Shown in pieces: positions 1 through 8,108 of a stretch of DNA of 18,582 nucleotides. Numbering within the stretch: position 1 is the first letter of the stretch; each line of letters begins with the position of its first letter. A program made the translations under genes and the position numbers. The notes under the pieces were generated by a model, which did not search any database, had not been told where the DNA came from, and saw only the letters and a program-made list of their open reading frames with translations. Source of the stretch: Cyclostephanos tholiformis (Eukaryota; Bacillariophyta; Thalassiosirophyceae; Thalassiosirales; Thalassiosiraceae); NCBI GenBank assembly GCA_036939975.1, contig JALLPB010000271.1, positions 1-18,582 of the forward strand. The letters are read 5' to 3'.

Positions 1-794
1 GGGGGGGGGGGGAATGAATGGATGGAGGGAAGCGTTACGATTGCAGCATGGTATGGTACTTAGTTTAAGGCTAGATTGCATTTTCCTGCAGGGAATCCTG
101 TGATTCCTTTTTTTTTTAAGCTTTTTGACAGGAACTGTGATTCCTCTCCTGCAGAAAAGTGTCCAAGAGCATGGTTCGGAATCTCTGTATGGACCCCTGT
201 AGAAATCAATGTAAGATTTAAAACCAAGTACACATCCGCAAAAGCAAAAATCGATGTCTTGTCCCTTACAAGGAGTACGGCGTAATAACGAGATATCACT
301 GGGCGGTCGATCCCATGCCCCGATCTGCGCTTGAGCAAGGAAGCGGCATGCAAGCAACCTCTGCAAGAAGTGCGAGGCTTGATGCACAAGCTACGTGCAT
401 CATGAGATTTGCGGGTGCGGACAACCATATGGGAGTTGCTCACAATGATGACGACAACAATGATGATGGTGATTATAGCGATGATTGTGATTACCAGCAC
501 CGCCAGTGAGGTGCAAGAGGACGCAACGGACATGACAATCAGCCTAGTGGTGAATGTGGCACAAGCAGCGGAGAATGCAGGAGATGCTGCAAGAGCAACG
601 ACTGCTGAGTGCGCCTAGAAAGGCGTGGTCGCAAGGCAATGACTGTTGCCACGACGGGAAGAGTGGCCACAATGGGCACGCACATCGAGTGGATTTGGTG
701 CCACACAACATGCACCTAATCAACTCTGAAGTGGCTGGACCTTAATCCACCAACAACGCAAGAATCAGGGATATTTTTATCGGAGAGGGTGGCT
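1..794. other. Gene-free left flank with low-complexity and possible transposon-derived sequence
   Basis: The window opens with a run of twelve G. A GAT/ATG-rich low-complexity stretch follows around 440-500. The phrase CTGTGATTCCT recurs near 98 and 135, next to two CTGCAG sites in partly inverted arrangement. Short ORFs occur on both strands, but they overlap each other and resemble no known protein. On the minus strand around 640-720 a degenerate Cys-rich reading (RCMLCGTKSTRCACP) faintly resembles the zinc-binding tail of piggyBac-type transposases. That match is weak and inferred. No convincing gene was found. Confidence 0.5.
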
Positions 795-1529
795 TTAATA
801 GTAGCTGGGAGGTGGGACCATTAGTTCGACCCCCTGCGGTAGTTGGATGGCCTGTTGAAAGAACTCGACCCCGTCGTGTTTGTTCATTGTAAACATTAGT
901 GTTGGCCAAGCAGCCTTGCCCGGTGATGGTGTGAGAGCAAAATTTCCTCTTACTAGCTTTTATACTATCCTATTCGTCATTCTACGAACTATGAGGTGAA
1001 ATTATGGGGAAATACTAAACAAAACTAATTGGGTGGCTCCCACCCTTTCCGAGTCAGGACTCCCTTCCTGGAACTCCTGAGACTCGTGTCTTTTAGTATT
1101 AGTTATAAACCCCAACAATTATGTCATATGGCGACCCACCAGCAAAGTATTGGAGTGCAATATCCAATCGCACACTTGTTGATATGGCACCATTTGGTAC
1201 CAGCGGGGCAGTCCCTGTGAGCATCGCTCCAGCTGTACCACCGAATCTTGGCAGCAGCCTCATTAATCTCGGCTTCCAACAAATTGTGCAAATGCCAAAA
1301 CGATTCGTACTTCATCCGATATGCGTGCTGGAAGTAGATTGTAGATTGGGCTAAGACAATGATATATCTTGGCAATGGATTGGCAAACGCGCCTCCGTGC
1401 ACTCTTCCCTCGCCGCGTTGCTACCCTTTTTTTCTCACCATTTAAATGAATATACTCTGCAGAAGCTAGCGCCACAGCCTGGATGATATACGCATGAGCC
1501 ACGAGCCTATCCGGCAGCAAAAGGTTCAT
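795..1529 (-). pseudogene. Degenerate PIF/Harbinger-like (HARBI1-type) transposase, N-terminal part
   Basis: The minus strand encodes pieces typical of the N-terminal half of Harbinger-family transposases, spread over three frames. The first frame (1529 to about 1340) reads RRRVCQSIAKIYHCL. The second (about 1340 to 1235) reads AYRMKYESFWHLHNLLEAEI. The third (about 1240 to 1118) reads RLDIALQYFAGGSPYDI, close to the family consensus of RLxxALRYFAGGSPYDI. At least two frameshifts separate them. A solo LTR (900-1117) interrupts the third frame, and the reading resumes beyond it (MFTMNKHDGVEFFQQAI) until a stop at 795-797. The catalytic DDE domain was not found, so the copy is dead. Harbinger elements normally carry a roughly 300-400 residue transposase plus a Myb-like partner; no partner is visible here. 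The family assignment rests on motif recognition. Confidence 0.72.
900..1117 (-). mobile_element. Solo LTR, probably Ty1/copia type
   Basis: This 218-bp segment is bounded by TGTTGG at 900 and CCAACA at 1117, the inverted termini usual for LTRs. Read on the minus strand it starts TGTTGGGGTTTATAAC and has a TATA-like box (TATAAAAG) about two thirds along, which suggests minus orientation. The flanking pentamers are ATTAG (895-899) and ATTAT (1118-1122), a target-site duplication with one mismatch. Removing the LTR and one pentamer copy restores a transposase-like frame across the junction (PYDI joined to MFTMNKHDG). This independently supports both the ends and an insertion into an already present transposase copy. 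No internal retrotransposon domains adjoin it, so it is a solo LTR. Confidence 0.68.
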
Positions 1530-2025
1530 TTTGTTGACAATATCCTTGAATATTATGGCATTATCGGAGACGATGCCATGACGGCGATGTCATGGAAATG
1601 GACGTGAGGAGAAAAGTAGGTCCGAAACTATGGCAAGATTTTTTTACCTATGTGGACGAGGTGACATACACGGTTGAAAGGCAGACGAATACATACTACC
1701 TATAGTATGTCACTAAGTACATAAGTAGTATGTTATCTCCCGGCCGACCTGGACAATGCCTACAGCTCCTATTATTAGAGCACAAACCTTGACACTTCTC
1801 TTCCTCCCGCCCCTCTCTTCTTCCGGAGCCGCCCGGGAGCCCGTCTCTGCCGCCGTTCGACTAGCGCTTTGTCCAAAAGCAATCAACGGGGGTTGCCGCA
1901 CGACGCTCGGGATCCACCTTTTTCCTCCTCTCGTTCATCGGACCCGATAGTAACTTCACACACCCCGACACAAAAATATACAACATCGAATCAGGGGGGG
2001 AGAATCGCGAAATTTATATAGTGTA
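1530..2025. promoter_or_regulatory. Upstream region of the AMPK gamma gene
   Basis: About 500 bp without a convincing gene lie between the transposase remnant and the AMPK gamma start codon. A perfect small hairpin sits at 1691-1710. The last 200 bp before the start codon are pyrimidine-rich, with CTCTTCCTCC-like runs at 1797-1830 and 1919-1935, as is common near algal transcription starts. A TATATAG string lies about 12 bp before the ATG, too close to be a classical TATA box. No specific factor site was recognised. Confidence 0.4.
1691..1710. repeat. Small perfect inverted repeat containing TACTACCTA
   Basis: The arms ACATACTA (1691-1698) and TAGTATGT (1703-1710) are exact reverse complements around a 4-nt loop. 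The 9-mer TACTACCTA spans left arm and loop. The same 9-mer or its complement lies in palindromes at 5888-5902 and 8050-8076. Confidence 0.6.
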
Positions 2026-3491
2026 ATGTCCATCATCGGCGGCATCGGCGCCTTCGCCGCGGAGACGGCGTCGGGCATGACCAGCCCCGCCGCGGGCATG
2101 CTCGGTGAGCGCGAGGTGGTCCGAAACACGGGGAAGCAGGCCATCGTGTCGTTCCTGGAATCACAGACTTGTTATTCCGTCCTAAGATCGAGCGGCAAGG
2201 TCGTGGTGTTTGACACGAGGATACCGATCCAGTTGGCATTTTACGCCCTGGTGGAACACGGTGAGACGCCTACTTCCCTAGGATGGTGGTATTTTTTTAT
2301 GCTCGTCTCCGCTGGAAGTGTGAACCACGCTGTTCATACGTTTAGAGGCAGGGGGTGGAGGGGGAACGGGGTGCAAAAATCAAGGGTGTCACTTAATTTA
2401 CGAGTCTGACTTTGTTCACAGAAGAGTTGTTTTGATGGCGTTGGTAAAACTTCATGGCTAATTGATCTTTTCAAACCGTGTCTTGGTCTATGGATCACGC
2501 TTATGAGTAACTCGATATCGACATCACTGACTTCAGGCGAAAACTCATCGGCTGCATGCCTTCTGTATAATACCATTAATACCCTTTCGCTAGAATTCAC
2601 CATTTTTTTTCTACCGACTCACTTTATCACACAGACATGCAAGCGGCTCCGCTTTGGGATCCTAAAAGGTGTCAGTTCGTGGGCATTCTCACAGTCACGG
2701 ATTTCATCGACGTTCTACGGTACTACCGCGAAACCGGCGCGGACGTCCTAACACTTGCCTCGCGTAGCATCGCGGACATCCTCGCCGATGAGGGTATACT
2801 GAGCACGGTGCTGAAAAAGAACCCCCCGCGACGATATTCATCCTCCGTCGAAGAGGGGACGGGGGCGGATCAACATTCCTTCTTCCTCTCGGTGGATGCC
2901 GATGCAAATCTGGCCCGGGCATGCCACCTCCTGCACGACCAGACGATGGACTTTTTACCCGTCATGCTCCCCTCGGACATGCGCGTCCTCGCTACCATCA
3001 CATACACGTGCGTATTGGAACACCTCGTGAGTAATTTCCGTGAACAGCGGCGCTTGTTTGACGACACCATCTACGACTTGGGGATTGGGACCTATGGGGA
3101 AGACGTTGTGGTGGCGTACCACAACCAGACATTGCACGAGGTACTGCATACTTTGTACCTTCATGGTCTTAGCGCCGTCCCCGTGATTGACGAAAATACG
3201 AAAAAAATCAAGGGTGTTTACTCCAGGAGTGATATTACTTTTCTCACAAAGGCGAGCGATGCGGAAGATGCAGTATCGAACCTGAATCTGACTCTGGACG
3301 TCCTAATGGCACAGCAAAGGACCGACGTTACAACGCCGGATGCACTTCACACATGCTCGACGCGGCACACGCTGCAATACGTATTTGAATACTTCGCGCA
3401 ATGGAAATTCAATCGATTGATTTGTGTGGATGACGAGGAGAGAGTCGTTGGAGTCGTAAGCGCAAGGGATTTAGTTGCTTACTTCTTGTGA
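2026..3491 (+). CDS. AMP-activated/SNF1 protein kinase gamma subunit (four CBS domains)
   Basis: This is the regulatory gamma subunit of the heterotrimeric AMPK/SNF1 energy-sensing kinase, which binds adenine nucleotides through paired CBS domains. Exon 1 is 2026-2260 and exon 2 is 2635-3491. The 374-nt intron runs from GTGAGA to CACAG and splits an Asp codon; joining gives FYALVEH-D-MQAAPLW, matching the family's FYALvxN...APLWD core. The protein is 363 residues, near the usual 320-370. The family block CYSVLRSSGKVVVFDTRIP lies in CBS1. Asp residues at the ribose-contacting position are visible in CBS1 (TDF, Asp101), CBS3 (SRSDI, Asp278) and CBS4 (SARDL, Asp357). The CBS2 position that is Arg in human gamma-1 (Arg171) is Cys204 here (ITYTCVL). 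The first 40 residues are Gly/Ala-rich and unrelated to known domains. The start is the first ATG of the open frame. The gene is convergent with riboflavin synthase. Confidence 0.93.
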
Positions 3492-4129
3492 GAAGAATTA
3501 GAGTGGTAAAAAAAAGGCGCCTCATAAGATTTATTCTGGGGAATTTTTCAAACGACGGGCGGGACATATTTTTGACATGTCGCATTTTATTAATGTATTA
3601 AGACGTATTGAGGGAGGGAACTATTACTGCAATTAAAGTTACAATGTTTTTGTAAAACATCCAGAAATATCCTACATCTTGAGGACCATTGCTCATTAAG
3701 AGTTTCGTAAGTCGAACAACACACATGTGAAATACTTGGTAAGGCGGAAGCCAGCGAAAAAAACCAGTTGACACAGACTTAACCGCCTCCTTGAATCCTG
3801 CATCTTGAAGACATTCTCATTGCTCATTAAGAGTTTCTTAAGTCGTTCAACACACATGTGAAATACTTGGTAATGCGGAAGCCAACGAAAAAAACAAATA
3901 TGACATAGACTTAGCCGCCTCCTTGAATCCTCGCCCATTTTAGAGATGGATCATCTGCCCATCTTGTCCAGCCACGACTCTGAGGCAAACAACACGAGAG
4001 CGACAAGATTAAGGTGGGATAAAGGAAAGTATAGTCACGTCATTATTTTTCTTCCCGCATATTTTAGGAGTTTGCGAAGTAATCATATCGAAAAACAACA
4101 CGGGGCAGTAGTACGATAGCACTCCGTCG
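3492..4129. other. Convergent intergenic region between AMPK gamma and riboflavin synthase
   Basis: This stretch is the shared 3' region of two convergent genes. It is AT-rich, and a tandem repeat pair (listed separately) occupies its middle. An 80-codon minus-strand ORF inside it only reads the repeat twice and is not a credible gene. No structured RNA or further coding sequence was recognised. Confidence 0.5.
3669..3926. repeat. Two-copy tandem repeat, unit about 126-132 bp
   Basis: Copy 1 (3669-3794) and copy 2 (3795-3926) both start ATCCT(A/G)CATCTTGA and share long identical blocks, for example CACACATGTGAAATACTTGG and CCGCCTCCTTGAATCCT. They differ by scattered substitutions and small indels. 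A third copy would start at 3927 (ATCCT) but diverges at once. The array is a diverged local duplication in the 3' intergenic region. Confidence 0.85.
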
Positions 4130-5506
4130 TCAGTAATTCGTATCGTAAAAGGCCTGTCTCGTTCTCACCCATTCCGTGCCCATGCCGTTGCGATTTTCCC
4201 TCGTCGGGTTCAAGTCCGTCCCATCGCCGCGTGAGTACTCCTGGTCCGCCCTCACCCACCTCTCCCCGGCGGCTGCTGCGGCGGCGGCGGCCGCGAAGGG
4301 CGCGGGCACGACATCGCCGTACTCGTTCCGATCGCCACCTGATGCGACGGCGCCGGCGACAACCGTCGCATCGCCGTTACTTCTGCCGTCACCGACCCCG
4401 CCTCCTCCGCCAATACCCTCCAACCGCGTCACCTTGTCCTCCAACTCCCTAACCTTGCTTTCCAACTCCGCCATCCTCGGCACGAACGACCCCCACGCCC
4501 GTTCCGAGTACTTCCCGAGCACGTCCACCTCGACGTTCACCGTATCGCCCACGACCTTTTCGGGGATGATGATGTTCTTCTGGGTGTATTCCACGAGCAT
4601 GAAGGTGAACCACCCCCTCCCCTCATCCTCCGTGGTAGTATTACCCGAGGACGAGACTTGGACGGTGCCGCCGACGTCGTTGCCGTAGCCTGTGCCGGAG
4701 CCGGAGCCGACGTCGCATACCGTGAGCGACGCGCCGTCCACCGCGACGAATCCCTTCGGCACGACGTAACGCATGTGCTCGGACGGCAGCGATACCCTGT
4801 AAAAGAGGGAATTCCCGTCCGTCCACCTATCGACGATGGTGCCGACGCCGTCGACGTGACCCTGCACGAAGTGTCCGGAATTCCTACCCCCGATCTCCGA
4901 CGCGCGTTCGAGGTTGACCATGCGACGAGTCCGCGTCGCCGCCGTCGTCGTCGTCGAGGGGTGCTGTATGTTGCCCCCCTCCCCCCCCCCCTCCCCCCCG
5001 AGAAGTTGCGGCGGCGGCGGCGGCACGACGTACGACCCGAGGTCCGTCCTCCTCAAAGTCTCCGGGGCCAATCCCACCCGAAATGTCATATCATTGTAAT
5101 CGAGCTCCGTAGCCGTCAGGCACGCTCCGTTCACGCATATGGAACAGCCGGGATAGGCGCCGTCCATGACGACCTTCCCGCGTATTACCATCTCGGTCCC
5201 GGACCCGATCGATCCGTCCCACAGGACCATATCGTCCCTAGTTTCGTACGATACGATTTCGCCCACCTCCTCGATTATGCCGGTGAACATCCATCGCTTG
5301 GTCGATGTCGTGGCCGTCGATGACGTAGTCGACGTCGTCCTGGTGGGGGACGTCGAACGACGACCGAGGACGCCGCCGACGTCGACGACATCGACGGCGA
5401 CGGCGCGACTTGGCATGGGTGCATACGGGACGAATCCTCGACCCGTCGGGAAGAGGGAGGCCGCGGACGTCGCGATGGCGACGACGACGAGGAACGGCGA
5501 TGTCAT
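4130..5506 (-). CDS. Riboflavin synthase (alpha-chain type), probably plastid-targeted
   Basis: The enzyme dismutates two 6,7-dimethyl-8-ribityllumazine molecules to riboflavin plus a pyrimidinedione, the last step of vitamin B2 synthesis. The gene is one uninterrupted exon of 458 codons. The catalytic core starts at MFTGIIEEVG (residue 73). Barrel 1 carries CSICVNGACLTAT (121-133) and APETLRRTDL (147-156). Barrel 2 carries NLERASEIGGRNSGHFVQGHVDG (198-220), VAVDGASLTV (254-263) and VNVEVDVLGKYSER (323-336). The usual family length is about 200-220 residues. The excess comes from Gly/Pro/Ser-rich loops (161-195 and 266-297) and a C-terminal extension of about 120 residues. That extension has a short heptad-like helix (345-363), a Gly-rich stretch and a run of ten Ala. 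Residues 1-72 look like a signal peptide followed by a Ser/Thr-rich transit region, with GRGFVP near residue 25 resembling the diatom cleavage site. Plastid location is inferred. Confidence 0.93.
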   Translation of the reverse strand: MTSPFLVVVAIATSAASLFPTGRGFVPYAPMPSRAVAVDVVDVGGVLGRRSTSPTRTTSTTSSTATTSTKRWMFTGIIEEVGEIVSYETRDDMVLWDGSIGSGTEMVIRGKVVMDGAYPGCSICVNGACLTATELDYNDMTFRVGLAPETLRRTDLGSYVVPPPPPQLLGGEGGGEGGNIQHPSTTTTAATRTRRMVNLERASEIGGRNSGHFVQGHVDGVGTIVDRWTDGNSLFYRVSLPSEHMRYVVPKGFVAVDGASLTVCDVGSGSGTGYGNDVGGTVQVSSSGNTTTEDEGRGWFTFMLVEYTQKNIIIPEKVVGDTVNVEVDVLGKYSERAWGSFVPRMAELESKVRELEDKVTRLEGIGGGGGVGDGRSNGDATVVAGAVASGGDRNEYGDVVPAPFAAAAAAAAAGERWVRADQEYSRGDGTDLNPTRENRNGMGTEWVRTRQAFYDTNY

Positions 5507-6251
5507 TTTCTTCTGATGTTCAGGTGTGTTGAATATTATTATTTTTGCGCCGCTGCTGAGGGTTTGAGACCGAATTTTTTGGAGGGAAACACACCGGACG
5601 AGAGCGCGCGAGCGGCGAGGTATTGTGCGTACGTAGGCTACTCATACCGGTAGATCTTAATCCTACTCTAGAGCTCACTTTACCTATCACCTGCAAGTCA
5701 TGAGCCCTTCTTCGAGTTCGGAAGCTCGATCTCCCTAGGATCGACAATTCCTGCACTCCCTTCCATCGCAGACTAACTATGAATTCAGAATTCATGGTTT
5801 TGGTGGTTGAAAAACTACAATCTTTTAAGGGATGATGTTTTCCCCCGAGTGCAGATCATGTAGAAACGAGCCTAAATGCACAGAGGAATAGGTAGTACCT
5901 ATGGGTAGAAAAAATTTGACAGAAAAAATTTGGTCCCTCTTGGTGTATTAAAATAATTAATTATTTGTTCCTCTTATTTTTATTGACTGGTACCTAAGGT
6001 TGAGGGCTGATTCTCGTAAACAAGAGACTTCTTGCAAAAACGTTTTCCTACGGACCCTCTATTTTTATGTGAGAAAGAAAAACGCTTATCGTATTAGCGA
6101 TATTGGCAGAAAAGTCGACCCACCCCGGAGCAAGGGTATCGTATTCGGTTGCCGTTGAAATAATCATCTCTTCGCCTCATTCCATAGATATCATACTCCA
6201 AATATTTTTCTCTCTGCAACAACCAACGATTTCAGCATAGCACATATCGTC
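5507..6251. promoter_or_regulatory. Divergent promoter region of riboflavin synthase and the secreted Cys-rich protein
   Basis: This 745-bp region lies between two divergent start codons and so should hold both promoters. It contains a near-perfect palindrome (5888-5902), followed by a tandem doublet of GAAAAAATTTG at about 5908-5931 and an AT-rich block (5945-5985, including TTAATTAATTA). No coding sequence is credible here; the 91-codon minus ORF at 5520-5795 has no recognisable features. No defined factor site was recognised. Confidence 0.5.
5888..5902. repeat. 15-bp palindrome ATAGGTA-G-TACCTAT
   Basis: The arms ATAGGTA and TACCTAT are exact reverse complements around one central base. 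It contains TAGGTAGTA, the complement of the 9-mer at 1694-1702 and 8050-8058. It lies about 350 bp from both flanking start codons, so a regulatory role is possible but unproven. Confidence 0.55.
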
Positions 6252-7876
6252 ATGATGCAATTAACCTTCCTCTCACTCGCCACCGCCGTCGCAGCAGTCG
6301 GCGCCGCCTCCACTGGCGGCGTAGCGAAGAAGACCATCAAGCTCGGAAACCGCAATCTCCGTCGCGGTGACCCTGCCACTGAGGCCCTCCTGAAGAAGGC
6401 CACCCCCTACAACAAGAAGACCGCCGAGAAGGCCTCTCGTCGTCGTGCCCAGGAACAGGAGATTGACGGGTCGTACTCCATCAAATTCTCTGAGTGCATG
6501 GACATCCGCACCGTTGACGAGGACCTATTTGGCGAGAACTTGATCGAGTACACCAAGGCAGGACAGATCGTCGCCGAGAAGAGCTACGTTCTCTTCCATG
6601 TTTGCACTGATGCAACCTGCGATTACGACGCCGAGGACGATCTTTACCTCGTCGACTTGAACACCTACCTTGCTAATGTCGCGTCTTACTACGCCAACAA
6701 GAGGTTGGATTACTGCGAGCAGTGCGAGATGTACGCGGACTACTGCAACCCCGAGGTGGAAGAGGAGGAGGTTGTTGAGGCGGAGGAGGCCGTGGCCGAT
6801 GAGGAGGAGCCAGCTGCCGAGGGAGAAGGTGAGATTTCACAGCTTCTTTGTTTATAAGTACATGTGACGATGTCTTCATTGACAATTGCAATGGGGACAT
6901 ACCTCTTAACCTCTTAATATCTATCTCAGGTGAGGGAGAGGCAGCAGCCGAGGGCGAGGGGGCAGCTGAGGGAGAGGCGGCTGAGGGCGCCCGTAAGCTC
7001 AAGAAGGTCAGCCGTAAGGCCATCAACCGCATTCTCTCCAACCAGAAGATAGACTGCGACCAGTGCAAGGCCTATGAGTGCTACGTCGACGAGGCGGCCG
7101 AGGACGATGCGCTCCAGCGAAAGAACGAGCTCGATGCGGAGACTGCCAACTGGATCGCCGCTATCTCGCAATGTCAGCAGACCGCGAAGCAGTGGAATGG
7201 CTTGAACCTCTACGTCGGCGCCAACTGCGATGACTACGGCGATGGCGTTGAGCTTGCCGTTTACGCCAATGACGAATGCTCCTGGTACACCAAAGAGAAT
7301 GCGTTCGCTGACGTTTACGTCTTCGATGCTGATGATGAAGGTAATAACATCAACTATTACACGTACGCCGAGGAGTTCATCAAGAGTGCATTTTTCGAGC
7401 TCACTCCGTGCCATCAACTGGAGTTCGCGGATCCCAACGCAGCTGATGGCGTGGAGGAGGAGGAGGATCACAAAGAAATGAACGATTATTGTAAGGGTGT
7501 CATTGAGAATGCCGTCAGCTTTTCTGAGTGCGAGGAAGGCGATTACGAGCAAGCAGTTGACGAGAACCTTGCCCAGTATGAATGGTTCACCTACCACATG
7601 AAGGACGCCGACAACGCCGAGCAGGTTTGCGCCGAGCTCCACAATGAGGAACAATATGGCCACGTATACGACTCGACGACCTCTGGTTCCTGGTACAAGC
7701 GTGATAGCTTTGGTAAAATCGTGAGAGGAGACTTGACTGAGGGATTGTCTGCCGGTGCCATTGCTGGGATAGTTTTGGCTGCTGTTGTGATTGTTGGATT
7801 GATTGCTTCTATGTTCTGCTGCAAGAAGAAGAAGGCCACTACTGAAACTGAGTACCAAGGCGGAGAAATGTCTTAA
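6252..7876 (+). CDS. Secreted acidic Cys-rich single-pass membrane protein, diatom-type, function unknown
   Basis: Exon 1 is 6252-6828 and exon 2 is 6930-7876. The 101-nt intron (GTGAGA...CTCAG) splits a Gly codon, and the spliced protein has 507 residues. Residues 1-20 form a clear signal peptide. A basic segment ending ASRRRAQEQE (to about 70) may be a propeptide. Module 1 (about 74-166) runs from YSIKFSEC to YCEQCEMYADYC. An acidic Glu/Gly/Ala-rich linker (about 168-212) spans the intron. Module 2 (about 233-362) starts IDCDQCKAYEC and holds further Cys residues; module 3 (about 375-445) contains DYCKGVIENAVSFSEC. One transmembrane helix (466-488, AGAIAGIVLAAVVIVGLIAS) precedes CCKKKK and a short cytosolic tail, giving a type I topology. 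From general knowledge, this layout recurs in diatom lineage-restricted surface or endomembrane proteins; silica-vesicle proteins share the topology but no diagnostic motif is seen. Codons favour G/C third positions, which suggests high expression. Confidence 0.85.
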
Positions 7877-8108
7877 ATTTCTTCTCCAAGTTTCGTTCTT
7901 GTATGAATATTTTAAGGCTCTTTGTTGGGTGATGTGAATATAACCCGAAGGAAATAATGTACTATCCTGAATTATATGTTGGAAAAATTCTCTTACAAGC
8001 TCTAGAAGTTCTAGTTCTGTCCCATTAAAATAAATGTCAAACAACTCGCTACTACCTAATGCTATGCTAGGTAGTATTGATTGGTAGTAGGGAGGGCATA
8101 TCCCTTGT
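7877..8108. terminator. Shared 3' region of two convergent genes with a hairpin
   Basis: The 232 bp between the stop codons of the secreted protein (+) and the lipase (-) must hold both 3' ends. AT-rich candidates for polyadenylation signals occur at 7950-7960 (GGAAATAATG) and 8025-8036 (TTAAAATAAATG). A 9-bp-arm hairpin lies at 8050-8076. Eukaryotic termination does not need a hairpin, so the terminator label means a 3'-end region only. Confidence 0.4.
8050..8076. repeat. Inverted repeat TACTACCTA / TAGGTAGTA
   Basis: Two 9-bp arms (8050-8058 and 8068-8076) are exact reverse complements around a 9-nt loop. TGGTAGTAG follows at 8082, a partial third copy. It shares its arm sequence with the small palindromes at 1691 and 5888. 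Confidence 0.65.

Noticed and set aside
60..533. 157-codon minus-strand ORF with a hydrophobic N-terminus
   Set aside because: The hydrophobic run comes from translating the GAT/ATG low-complexity tract. The rest resembles nothing, and the region is repeat-like.
3696..3938. 80-codon minus-strand ORF with an internally repeated sequence
   Set aside because: The protein repeat is only the DNA tandem duplication translated; there is no independent support.
4176..4688. 170-codon plus-strand ORF, Pro/Ser/Ala-rich
   Set aside because: It is antisense to the riboflavin synthase C-terminal extension and has low complexity only.
4658..5323. 221-codon plus-strand ORF
   Set aside because: It is Arg/Pro-rich antisense shadow of riboflavin synthase, produced by GC-rich codons.
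6926..8044. 372-codon minus-strand ORF
   Set aside because: It is fully antisense to the well-supported exon 2 of the secreted protein; strong codon bias in that gene leaves the opposite frame open.
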